This document shows positions 56,051 through 64,000 of a stretch of 64,000 nucleotides of DNA, piece by piece. The notes below the pieces were generated by a model. The model was not told where the DNA came from and searched no databases. It saw only the letters and a list, made by a program, of their open reading frames with translations. The stretch is from Luteibacter rhizovicinus DSM 16549 (GTDB lineage Bacteria > Pseudomonadota > Gammaproteobacteria > Xanthomonadales > Rhodanobacteraceae), in assembly GCF_001887595.1 (NCBI RefSeq), contig NZ_CP017480.1, forward strand, positions 1,054,001 to 1,118,000, given 5' to 3'. A program made the translations under genes and the position numbers. Position 1 is the stretch's first letter. Each line of letters starts with the position of its first letter.

Positions 56051-58015
56051 TCAGAGCGTGTACGCGCCCAGCACACTCACGCCGGAGTACGCCTTCTCAC
56101 CCTTCACGGTCAGCGTCCACACGCCGGCCGCCGGTTTGGTGGCCGTGAACGGCTCACTGTTACCCGGACGATTCGGCTGTGCCTTCACCACACCCTTCGG
56201 ATCGGTCACCGAGATCGACACGTCACCCGAGCCACCGTAGGTGCGCAGGGTCAGCGTCTTCGCGTTGGCCGGTACCGTGAGCTGGTACGCCGTCGTCGCA
56301 CTGGCTGCACCCTTCTGGTTGTTCAGCGCGATGTTGTTGGCGAGCACGATCGCCGGCGGTGCCGGCGGCGGACCGAATGCGGCGTACTGCTTCGCCGTCT
56401 CCGCGTCGGACAGGCACGCGTTGAGGCTCGACGCCTGGCCGGCGGTGATCAAGCCGGCGGCGGCAAGCTGCGCCTCGTACGCTCTGACGCCCGCACGATA
56501 GGTGCCGACGTCGGCGGCGTTGGCGGCGAGGATCTTCGCGTTGGCGATCACGTTGGCACCGATGATCATGCCGCCCGGCACGAGCTTCGGAATGCCGGTG
56601 TCGCAGGTGAGCAGCAACTGGTTGCTGCGGTCGATGCCCCAGCCGATGTCCTGGAACAGCGCCGGCCCCAGGTCGAGGTCGATTTCCCCTCGCAGATCCT
56701 GGCTGATGGCGTATTCCATGATCGCGTTCGGCGTCAGGCGTGTGTCGTAGTGCGAGAACGACGACCCCGGCGAGAGCACGGCCGGCGCATAGATGAGCAC
56801 ACCGTCCGCGTTCGTTCCGGACAGACCGGTGCCCTTACCGACGGTGCCGGTGAGACCGGCGAGGTTGGCCTTCAGCGTGTTGCCGTCGGTCTGGCTCACC
56901 AGGATCACTGGGATGTTCACCGGCGACGTGGGTGTGCCACCCGGCGTCACTGCGGCAGGCTGGTTGTTTGCGAGCAACACGGCGCTGGCACCGGCCGCCT
57001 GGGCGTTGAGCGCCTTGGTGGCGAAGTCGCAGGTACCGCGATCGATCAGGGCCGTCTTGCCGGCAATGGCGGAGGCGTTGGTGATGGCGGCGCAACCGTC
57101 GTTCGGCGTGGCCTGCACCACGGCACCGGAGAAGTTCGCCGCGGTGGCCGTCGGACCGAAGCTGGCCTGGGCATACAGGTAATCGCCGGCGGCAGCAGCC
57201 GGGGCGGTCACGCGGTACACGTCGGGCTGACCCAGGGCCAGAGGCGCCTCGGCAATGACGGTCGCACCGGAGAACGCAAGATGGCCATCGTCGAGGGCGG
57301 CCGTCACGCGCTGAGCCGGGGTCAGGTCGTCCCACAACGTGCCGTTATGTTTGACGAAGAAACCGTAGATGTTCGGGAACGAGCCCGGGCCGCCCGGGAA
57401 GTCCTCGCCAGTGCTGAGGTCCGTGAGGTCCAGGAAACCAAGGCCATGCGACATCTCGTGCAACACGACGTTGAGGAAATCGATCTGGCCGGCCGGTACC
57501 TGGTGATCCAGACCCATGTACCACTTCGAACCTTCGATACAACCGGGCTGACCCAGTGCGCCGTTGAACTGGCTCTGGATGTCGGCTTCGGCCGGGCTCA
57601 GATCCTGGTTAGCCAATGAATTGGCCTCTGCCACGGTGTACCAGATGTTTGCCTTGGCGCCCGCGGGAAGGCTGGTGGGATCGAAAGTGAACACTTCCAA
57701 CGGACCGGAAGAACCGAGCACACCGCCGGTCGCATCGCATTCGAGCGGCTCGAAGGTGGCGTTGTTGACGATGGTGATGTTGCTCTTCAGGTACGCGCCG
57801 TGGATGTCCGCCGCGAACTGGAAGACGTTGAGCGCCTGTTGACCGAAGGTCGTGCCTGGATTGCCTCCCACGGGTGTGGCCGGGGTGTGGTCGTCGAGAC
57901 CCTGGCCGGTGCCGATGTCCTGGTTGACGATCTTGATCTCGGCGGCGCTGGCGCTCATGGCGCCAAACAGACCGGCTGCGAGAAGGGCTGAATAGAGAAG
58001 GCCGCGGCGGATCAT
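56051..58015 (-). CDS. Exported zinc metallopeptidase with PA and C-terminal PPC-like domains
   Basis: The 654-residue product has a signal peptide (MIRRGLLYSALLAAGLFGAMSASA). The catalytic region contains HEMSHGLGFLDL (His 186, Glu 187, His 190), a gluzincin/metzincin-type zinc site. A protease-associated domain lies at about 285-400 (GCAAITNASAIAGKTALIDR, then AGASAVLLANN), and an Ig-like PPC-type domain at the C-terminus (about 565-650, with YGGSGDVSISVTDPKG). Export plus a PPC domain fits a T2SS exoprotease, and a full T2SS lies 8 kb away. The substrate is unknown. Its ATG overlaps the stop of the small upstream gene. Confidence 0.88.
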   Translation of the reverse strand: MIRRGLLYSALLAAGLFGAMSASAAEIKIVNQDIGTGQGLDDHTPATPVGGNPGTTFGQQALNVFQFAADIHGAYLKSNITIVNNATFEPLECDATGGVLGSSGPLEVFTFDPTSLPAGAKANIWYTVAEANSLANQDLSPAEADIQSQFNGALGQPGCIEGSKWYMGLDHQVPAGQIDFLNVVLHEMSHGLGFLDLTDLSTGEDFPGGPGSFPNIYGFFVKHNGTLWDDLTPAQRVTAALDDGHLAFSGATVIAEAPLALGQPDVYRVTAPAAAAGDYLYAQASFGPTATAANFSGAVVQATPNDGCAAITNASAIAGKTALIDRGTCDFATKALNAQAAGASAVLLANNQPAAVTPGGTPTSPVNIPVILVSQTDGNTLKANLAGLTGTVGKGTGLSGTNADGVLIYAPAVLSPGSSFSHYDTRLTPNAIMEYAISQDLRGEIDLDLGPALFQDIGWGIDRSNQLLLTCDTGIPKLVPGGMIIGANVIANAKILAANAADVGTYRAGVRAYEAQLAAAGLITAGQASSLNACLSDAETAKQYAAFGPPPAPPAIVLANNIALNNQKGAASATTAYQLTVPANAKTLTLRTYGGSGDVSISVTDPKGVVKAQPNRPGNSEPFTATKPAAGVWTLTVKGEKAYSGVSVLGAYTL

Positions 58016-58458
58016 CGTGTCACCTCCGGTGCCTTGGGCGCGACCTGGGCGCCGTGATCGTCATGGTGGATGCTGATGGAACCGTCCGCCGCACGTGTGG
58101 CGACGACGCTGCTCATCCGCTCCTGGGGCAGGCGCATTCCGGTGGCTTTGCCGCCGCTGGAAAGGTTGACCTTGCGGATCGTCTGTTTCGCGTCGGCATT
58201 GGTGCGCGGTTGCGTGGAGAGCGAGGACACCCGGCTCTGCCGCGCCTGGAACGCCTTGGAATAGGCGGCCCGCTCCGCATCGGTCGGCGCGCGAATCGCT
58301 CCGGTCACCGGATCGATGGCGACCTGCTGCCCTGCCTGAACCGCGCGGACTTTCGGCGTGGCCTGGTTTTGCGGTGTGTCGGCGGCCTGGGCCGCTCCCA
58401 CCATAAGCATGCCCGTCAGCACGAGGCCGATGGCCTGTGCCAGTGTTCGTGAAGTCAT
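58012..58458 (-). CDS. Small exported protein co-translated with the metallopeptidase
   Basis: The 148-residue product has a signal peptide (MTSRTLAQAIGLVLTGMLMVGAAQAA). The mature part is polar and contains AIDPVTGAIRAPTDAERAAY, KATGMRLPQERMSSVVATRA and a His/Asp-rich DGSISIHHDDH. No Cys or catalytic motif; the family is unknown to me. GGAGG 8 nt upstream supports the ATG at 58458; the long frame from 58740 reads as non-coding. The ATGA overlap with the peptidase gene suggests a linked role, for example chaperone or inhibitor (inference). Confidence 0.72.
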   Translation of the reverse strand: MTSRTLAQAIGLVLTGMLMVGAAQAADTPQNQATPKVRAVQAGQQVAIDPVTGAIRAPTDAERAAYSKAFQARQSRVSSLSTQPRTNADAKQTIRKVNLSSGGKATGMRLPQERMSSVVATRAADGSISIHHDDHGAQVAPKAPEVTR

Positions 58459-58978
58459 TACGCATACCTCCCTAGTGCGGCGCCGGGACCCCTCCCTGCA
58501 CGCCAGCCGACGAAGGCCCCCTCGCCGGCGCAAACACTTGAAGGATTCGACGTTCCCCTCAACGCAAAATCCGAAAACGGTTATGGCGCGGTGAAGCCCA
58601 GGTTCGGCGGTGCGACGAGCACCCTCGCGGCGTTGCGGTTTACCATCTGCATGTCCCCTTGCCCGTGGTACTGCCTGCCGACGACCGGTTGCCGGCCGCC
58701 TTCCCTTTGACGCCTCTTGCGTGCGTCCCTGCCCGTACATTGAGATCCATCTGAGTGCTCCCTGAGCGTCGTCTTCTTGACGTCCGTCTCTGGAACCTAG
58801 CAGTAGGAAAATACGAACGTCAATATTTTGACGATAACTTTTTGATGGCCAAACGGCCGATGCGGGAAAACCCGCATTGGCACGTTCAGACTGTCGTTTG
58901 ATGTTTTAATTCATGGTCTTGCGTATCAATAACGCTTGGCTGTCACGTTCAAACCCCTGTCCCAAAGCGAAAGAAATC
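58459..58978. promoter_or_regulatory. Divergent promoter region with palindrome CGTCAATATTTTGACG
   Basis: The 520-bp gap between the peptidase operon and tatD has an AT-rich core at about 58795-58860. A 6-bp-arm palindrome (58818-58833, spacer TATT) lies in the core and looks like an operator. No small gene is supported. Confidence 0.4.
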
Positions 58979-59764
58979 ATGGACTTGATCGATATCGGCG
59001 CCAACCTGACCCACGAATCCTTTCGTCAAGATCTTGACGATGTGCTCGCTCGCGCCACCGCGCATGGCGTCGGCAGAATGGTCGTCACGGGCGCCTCGCG
59101 TGAGGGAAGCGAGCACGCGTTCGAACTGGCCCGGGGGAGCAAGGGTCGCCTCTACGCGACGGCTGGCGTCCATCCGCACCATGCCGTCGACTACGACGAC
59201 GCGACCGATGCCGTCATCCGGCAACTGGCCCGCGAGCCGGAGGTCCGTGCGGTCGGCGAGACCGGGCTGGACTACAACCGCAACTACTCACCGCGCGATA
59301 TCCAGAGAGTCGTTTTCGAACGGCAGCTGGAGATCGCCGCCGACGTGGGCAAGCCGCTGTTCCTGCACCAGCGTGACGCGCACCACGACTTCCTCGCCAT
59401 CCTGAAGCGCTATCGCGACCGCGTTCCCGCCGTGGTCGTGCATTGCTTCACGGACACCGAAGAGGCACTGCGCGACTATCTCGACCTGGATTGCCACATC
59501 GGCATCACCGGATGGATATGCGACGAGCGTCGCGGTGTGCATCTGCGTGAACTGGTCAGGCTGATACCGGCCAACCGGCTGATGCTCGAGACCGACGCGC
59601 CCTACCTGCTGCCGAGGACCGTACGCCCCATGCCGAAGGATCGGCGTAACGAGCCGATGTATCTCGCGCACATTCGTGATGAGGTGGCGCGTGATCGGGG
59701 AGAATCGAAGGAAGCATTGACCGAGGCGAGCGTACGGACGACCGAGGCATTTTTTGGGCTTTGA
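58979..59764 (+). CDS. tatD: TatD family DNase
   Basis: The 261-residue enzyme (E. coli TatD 260) is a metal-dependent hydrolase with 3'-5' exonuclease activity in the family. It starts MDLIDIGANLTHESF, the typical TatD opening, and shows AGVHPHHAVDYD, AVGETGLDYNRNYS, LFLHQRDAHHDF, VVHCFTDTEE and LMLETDAPYLLPR, which carry the His, Glu and Asp metal ligands. The frame is open to 58913, but the ATG at 58979 fits the family start and has GAAAG upstream. Confidence 0.93.
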   Translation: MDLIDIGANLTHESFRQDLDDVLARATAHGVGRMVVTGASREGSEHAFELARGSKGRLYATAGVHPHHAVDYDDATDAVIRQLAREPEVRAVGETGLDYNRNYSPRDIQRVVFERQLEIAADVGKPLFLHQRDAHHDFLAILKRYRDRVPAVVVHCFTDTEEALRDYLDLDCHIGITGWICDERRGVHLRELVRLIPANRLMLETDAPYLLPRTVRPMPKDRRNEPMYLAHIRDEVARDRGESKEALTEASVRTTEAFFGL

Positions 59765-59776
59765 GGCGAGCACCCT

Positions 59777-59798
59777 TCGCCGATGAATCGGCTCCTAC
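59777..59798. repeat. REP-like repeat supplying a stop codon
   Basis: An inverted copy of the REP family lies between tatD and the convergent antiporter gene. The TAG stop of the antiporter (59797-59795) is formed by the GTAGGAGCC end of the repeat. The GCACCC flank is shared with other copies. Confidence 0.82.
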
Positions 59799-61453
59799 CC
59801 CGAATGCAGACCCGTCAACGACGCTTCGGCAAGATCGATCTCGTGCACCAACGTACGCAACGTATCGTCGTTGATCTCATGACTGCGACGAAGGTTGTAC
59901 AACTCACGACGCTCGGCGCGCAGCGCGGCCAGGCGCATGACACGCTCCGTGCCTGCTTCCGCGCGTGCCTTCTCCGGTACATCCCCCGCTTCGCCGGCCG
60001 CTTCGAGACGCTGCTGGTAGTCGGCCATGACGCGTGAGGCCACGCGCGAGGCCAGCGCAATCGCGTTGACGTCGCCGCTCTCGTCGACGCGTTGCTGCTC
60101 ATCGGCGATACCGCGCAAGGCCGCCTCGGCCGAAAGGGCGCGCGCCTTGCGTTCTTCACGCACGCGCGGATCCTCGCCCGGGATCTTCAGCCCCTTGACG
60201 GCCAGCGGCAAGCCGATCGCGCCGATCACCAGCGTACAAAGAATCACGCCGCTCGCCAGCAGGATCATCAGGTGCCGCACGGGAAACGGAACGCCCTCAC
60301 TCTTCATCAAGGGAAGCGACAGCACGCCGGCCATCGTTATCGCGCCGCGGACCCCGGCAAGAGCCGAGGTCCAGACCATGCGCGTGCCTACCTTCGGGCG
60401 CTTTTCGCCGCGATGCAGGGCACGCATCAGGACAAAGCGCAGCGACACCCAGACCCAGATGAAGCGCAGGATGACCAGGACCAGGGTGATCGCGAAGACG
60501 TAGGCGAGCAGGTACCAGAGTTCACCACCACCGGCCTGCGCCAGATCGCCCTTGGCACCATCGATGATCCCCGGCAGCTGCAGGCCAAGCAGAAGGAAGA
60601 TCAGGCCGTTGAACGTGAACTCCACCATCGACCACACCGCACCGTTCTGCATGCGCGTGGCGACGTAGCCACCCTTCAGGACATCGGTGTAGTTCATCGT
60701 CATGCCGGCGGCCACGGCGGCGAGAATGCCGGAGACACCGAAGTGCTCGGCAAGCAGGTACGCCGCGAAGGGAAGAAGCAGGAGCAAGGCCACCTGGCTG
60801 GCCGGATCCACCTCGCCGCTCCAGCGAACCAGCCGCCGTCGGAAGATGCCGAAGGTGTAGCTGACCAGCACGCCGGCGAGGATGCCGCCCAGGGCCATCA
60901 CCGCGAAGTCCGTCGATGCCCTGGCCAGGGAGAACCTGCCCGTGACCTCGGCCGCCACGGCGAACTGCAGGGCGACCAGTCCGGAGGCATCGTTGAGCAG
61001 CGCCTCGCCCGACAAGACGTGCATCAGCCGCGAGGGAATCGGGGTCGCACCGGTGATCGAGGTGACCGCCACGGCATCGGTGGGAGAGAGCACGGCTGCC
61101 AGGGCGAAGGCCACGGCCAGCGGTACGGTCGGAATCATCCAGTGGACGAAGTAGCCCACCCCCAGGATCGTGAAGAAGACCAGCCCCACGGCGAGCGCCA
61201 GGATGGGCCCGCGCAGTAGAAACAATTCGCGCTTGGGGATACGCCAGCCATCGGCAAACAGCAGGGGCGGAATGAACAGCAGGAAGAACAGTTCGTGATC
61301 GAATTCCACGTCCATGCCGAACGGGCGGGCGAGCAAGGCGCCCAGCGCGATCTGCAAGATCGGGAGGGGAAGCCGGACAGGCAGGATGCGGACGATGGCG
61401 CCGGACAGGGCGACCACGAGCAGGAGGACGAGGATCGTGATGACTAGGGCCAT
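59795..61453 (-). CDS. CPA1 family Na+/H+ antiporter
   Basis: The 552-residue protein has 12 or so membrane segments in the first 420 residues. The CPA1/NHE signature includes FALAAVLSPTDAVAVTSI (ion-site Asp), HVLSGEALLNDASGLVALQF and ALAGVRGAITMAGVLSLPL with the conserved Arg. A helical, charged cytoplasmic tail (about 430-552) is rich in Glu and Arg. It exchanges Na+ or K+ for protons across the inner membrane. The tail ends in LHSG with its stop inside a REP element. Confidence 0.9.
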   Translation of the reverse strand: MALVITILVLLLVVALSGAIVRILPVRLPLPILQIALGALLARPFGMDVEFDHELFFLLFIPPLLFADGWRIPKRELFLLRGPILALAVGLVFFTILGVGYFVHWMIPTVPLAVAFALAAVLSPTDAVAVTSITGATPIPSRLMHVLSGEALLNDASGLVALQFAVAAEVTGRFSLARASTDFAVMALGGILAGVLVSYTFGIFRRRLVRWSGEVDPASQVALLLLLPFAAYLLAEHFGVSGILAAVAAGMTMNYTDVLKGGYVATRMQNGAVWSMVEFTFNGLIFLLLGLQLPGIIDGAKGDLAQAGGGELWYLLAYVFAITLVLVILRFIWVWVSLRFVLMRALHRGEKRPKVGTRMVWTSALAGVRGAITMAGVLSLPLMKSEGVPFPVRHLMILLASGVILCTLVIGAIGLPLAVKGLKIPGEDPRVREERKARALSAEAALRGIADEQQRVDESGDVNAIALASRVASRVMADYQQRLEAAGEAGDVPEKARAEAGTERVMRLAALRAERRELYNLRRSHEINDDTLRTLVHEIDLAEASLTGLHSG

Positions 61454-61902
61454 CCGTCCACGTTAAACGGGGCGTGTCGGAACAGGCAAGGCGAACGGAA
61501 TTCGGGCCGCACTATTTTGCGATTCACACCGCAATTACTTGCTTAGGACTTATTCCTATTGTTACGAGGTACAGCAGTACTTTACGTTGTTTTCACGCGC
61601 CGTTTCGGTGCCGTCGACAGCTCGCCTCAGGGGACATGATGAGCGGGTGCGACTTTCGCCAGGGATGACGTCTTGCACGATCTTTTTGGGGAGCAAAAAG
61701 CACATGCCACACCACGCCATCGCGCGCACCCCTTTCGATTGACGACGTGACGCCGCCCGCCCGGTAAGAGGCGTTCGGCCGAACGAAAAATTTTTCCGTT
61801 GGTTCTCCGCCCGCCGGTCTTCGGCGGAACGTCCGCGTGCCGCGCGGATGCGGGCAGCCTCACCCGTTTATTCGTCACGCGTTTTTTCAGGAGGGACGTT
61901 CC
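61454..61902. promoter_or_regulatory. 449-bp region upstream of the TonB receptor
   Basis: No gene is supported. The region includes an AT-rich zone (about 61505-61600), a perfect 14-bp palindrome CGTTCGGCCGAACG (61772-61785) followed by AAAAATTTTT, and a smaller GC hairpin near 61811-61827. The length suggests regulated transcription of the receptor. Confidence 0.4.
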
Positions 61903-64000
61903 ATGCAGTACGCAAACCGTTCATTCGCGCCGCCGCGTCGCAAGCTCGCGCTTGCCGTGGCTTTCGCCGTATCCATCGGCGGTGCCGGCGCGGCCTTGGC
62001 GCAGAGCAACGCCACCGGCGCCATCTTCGGCTCCGCCGCGCCTGGTGATGTTGTCCATATCGAGAATACGGACAACGGCCTGCGCCGCGACATCACCGTC
62101 GATGCTGGCGGCCGCTATCGCGCCAACTCGCTGCCCATCGGCACCTATACCGTCTCGCTGTTGCACAACGGCACGGTCGTCGATTCGCACAAGGGCGTGC
62201 AGACCCAGATCAGCCAGGGTACGGACGTCTCGTTCGCCGCTGCCGCCGCCGGCGCCAGCGATGCCACCAACCTCGGCAGCGTCCAGGTCACCGCCAACAC
62301 CCTGCCCAGCATCGACGTCAGCTCGGTCGACTCGCGCACCGTGCTGACCGCCGACCAGCTGTCCAAGCTGCCGATCGCCCGCACCTCGATCAGCTCGATC
62401 GCCCTGCTCGCCCCGGGTACCACGCCTGCCGTACGCGGTTACGGCAACGCACTGTCCTTCGGTGGCTCGTCGGCTTCCGAGAACGGCTACTACATCAACG
62501 GTTTCCAGGCGACCAACCCGCTGACCGGCGTGAGCTCGCGCCAGTTGCCGTACGACGCGATCGATCAGGAGCAGGTACTGATCGGCGGCTACGGCGCGGA
62601 ATACGGCCGCTCCACCGGCGGCGTGATCAACGTCGTCTCCAAGCGCGGTACGAACGAGTGGAAGGGCGACGTCCAGGTGTTCTGGTCGCCGGATAGCCTG
62701 AACCAGCAGCCGCGCAACGTGAATCTGCGCGACGGCACCCCTTACCAGAAGGGCAACCTCTACGCCCTGCGTAACAACGAGAACCTGCAGTACTCCGGCT
62801 CCATCGGCGGTGCACTGATCAAGGACAAGTTGTTCATCTTCGCCGCGGCGGACTGGATTCGGAACTCCGGCGACTACACCGGTCCGAACACGACCAGCGA
62901 CGACGAGCATGATGTCGCCAAGACCAAGCGTTGGTTGACCAAGATCGACTGGAACATCACCGACAACAACATCCTCGAGTTCACCGGCATCGGCGACACC
63001 GAGACGAACGACCAGTCCATCAGCGCCTATAGCTATCAGACCGGTCGCGGCGATTATCTGGGCCACGTCTATACGAAGAACTACAACGGCACGCAGACCA
63101 ACGCGACGCCGGGCGGCAATACGTACATCGGCCACTACACCGGCTATATCACCGATGACCTGACGGTCAACGCGATGTACGGCCGGTCGCATTCCGACCA
63201 TAGCCAGAACATCACCTCGGCGACAGGCCAGAATTGCCCGACCATCACCGACAACCGTACCGAGTTCAAGAGCAATCCGCAGACCGGTTGCACCGTTGGC
63301 GGCTCGACCTTCCTCCTCCCTGGCGCAGAAGACAGCAGCCATGGCTGGAGCGCCAACATCGAATATCGCATCGGCGATCACGATCTCCGTGGCGGTGTCG
63401 ACAACTACGTGCTGCGTGCCGAGTCCGGCGCTCTTCCGACGGGCGGTACCGGCTGGATCTATGCGGACGTCGGCGACGGCTCCTCCATCAAGAGCCGCCT
63501 GACCAACCTCGGTCTCGATCCCGCCCTGTACAACCCGGCTAACTTTGCCAACGGCTATTACGCCGAATCCACGGCACTCAGCACGGGTACCTCGGCCCGT
63601 ACCAACCAGCGTTCGCAGTTCATCGAAGACAACTGGCAGATCACGGATCGCTGGCATGGCTACGTCGGCCTGCGTAACGAGCAGTTCACCAACTACAACG
63701 GCAGCGGCCAAGCCTACGCCAGCGCGCGTCACCAGCTCGATCCGCGCCTGGGTGCGTCATGGGACGTCTACGGCGACAGCTCGCTGAAGATCTACGCCAA
63801 TGCCGGCCGTTACCATCTCGGCCTGCCGACCTCGGTCGCGATCCGCGGCGCCGGCCCGTCGACCTTCCCGTCGTCGTACTACGGTTTCACCGGTATCGAT
63901 CCGACCACCGGCGTGCCGACCGGCCTTGTCGCGGGTCCGTATTCCGCCAACTACAACAAGAACGGCGCCAACGGCATTCCGCCGGATGCGAAGACCGTAT
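61903..64000 (+). CDS. Oar-like TonB-dependent receptor, 5' part (runs off window)
   Basis: The open frame continues in phase to the window edge, so only the first 699 residues are seen. CAGGAGGGA lies 9 nt before the ATG at 61903. A signal peptide of about 34 residues (LALAVAFAVSIGGAGAALAQ) precedes a carboxypeptidase-regulatory-like beta domain (about 36-105, NLRRDITVDAGGRY-type). A plug follows, with LPIARTSISSIALLAPGT, FGGSSASENGYYINGF and GYGAEYGRSTGGVINVVSKR, then beta-barrel strands. This is the layout of Oar/CarbopepD_reg receptors of the outer membrane. The ligand is unknown. Expected full length is about 950-1050 residues. Confidence 0.9.
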   Translation, partial: MQYANRSFAPPRRKLALAVAFAVSIGGAGAALAQSNATGAIFGSAAPGDVVHIENTDNGLRRDITVDAGGRYRANSLPIGTYTVSLLHNGTVVDSHKGVQTQISQGTDVSFAAAAAGASDATNLGSVQVTANTLPSIDVSSVDSRTVLTADQLSKLPIARTSISSIALLAPGTTPAVRGYGNALSFGGSSASENGYYINGFQATNPLTGVSSRQLPYDAIDQEQVLIGGYGAEYGRSTGGVINVVSKRGTNEWKGDVQVFWSPDSLNQQPRNVNLRDGTPYQKGNLYALRNNENLQYSGSIGGALIKDKLFIFAAADWIRNSGDYTGPNTTSDDEHDVAKTKRWLTKIDWNITDNNILEFTGIGDTETNDQSISAYSYQTGRGDYLGHVYTKNYNGTQTNATPGGNTYIGHYTGYITDDLTVNAMYGRSHSDHSQNITSATGQNCPTITDNRTEFKSNPQTGCTVGGSTFLLPGAEDSSHGWSANIEYRIGDHDLRGGVDNYVLRAESGALPTGGTGWIYADVGDGSSIKSRLTNLGLDPALYNPANFANGYYAESTALSTGTSARTNQRSQFIEDNWQITDRWHGYVGLRNEQFTNYNGSGQAYASARHQLDPRLGASWDVYGDSSLKIYANAGRYHLGLPTSVAIRGAGPSTFPSSYYGFTGIDPTTGVPTGLVAGPYSANYNKNGANGIPPDAKTV

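Overview
The window is GC-rich, densely packed proteobacterial chromosome. The type II secretion genes run E-F-G-H-I-J-K-L-M-N-D, the order of the Xanthomonas xps cluster. Together with a DUF3247 gene and a VirD4 gene beside an effector of the xanthomonad antibacterial T4SS type, this points to Xanthomonadales, most likely a Rhodanobacteraceae genus such as Luteibacter or Dyella. The genus is inference. No rRNA, tRNA, CRISPR or intact insertion sequence was seen. A REP-like family (core GTAGGAGCCGATTCATCGGCGA-type) recurs in intergenic gaps.

Layout. 0-9.2 kb: housekeeping and envelope genes (DUF2884 protein, membrane protein, exported peroxiredoxin, universal stress protein, ferritin-like protein, lipoprotein, MFS exporter, thioredoxin-fold protein, DUF3247, GST, small membrane-anchored protein). 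9.1-15.9 kb: an accessory island on the minus strand with a VirD4 coupling protein, a lipoprotein, a large DUF2235 lipase-like effector with peptidoglycan-binding and XVIPCD-like segments, and an exported two-repeat protein. No VirB genes are present here. 16.3-16.4 kb: a compact structured element. 16.5-28.9 kb: DUF4377 lipoprotein, aceE, maeB, a reprolysin-like protein that has lost its zinc-site residues, a QEGLA-motif protein, a ferredoxin-NADP reductase, a YadGH ABC exporter and rluF.

29.0-33.3 kb: two tandem, diverged copies of a two-gene cassette. Each copy has an exported protein of unknown family (A) followed by an exported protein (B) with a deaminase-like D-x-E...C-x2-C signature. 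The second A gene carries a perfect 20-bp inverted repeat inside its coding sequence. This cassette is my best candidate for an undescribed system. 33.4-37.3 kb: the convergent RNA helicase genes dbpA and hrpB.

37.4-48.0 kb: a complete xps-type type II secretion operon, transcribed leftward with mostly 4-nt overlaps. 48.2-55.8 kb: a giant trimeric autotransporter adhesin with an exact 891-nt (297-residue) repeat period. 56.0-58.5 kb: an exported zinc metallopeptidase preceded by a small exported partner; it is a plausible substrate of the neighbouring T2SS. 59.0-64.0 kb: tatD, a CPA1 Na+/H+ antiporter, and the 5' part of an Oar-like TonB-dependent receptor that runs off the right edge.

Functionally, the window combines central carbon metabolism (PDH E1, malic enzyme) with a concentration of envelope and secretion functions: T2SS, a TAA adhesin, exported proteases, and a T4SS effector with candidate immunity genes. 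All functional calls come from reading translated motifs; no database search was run.
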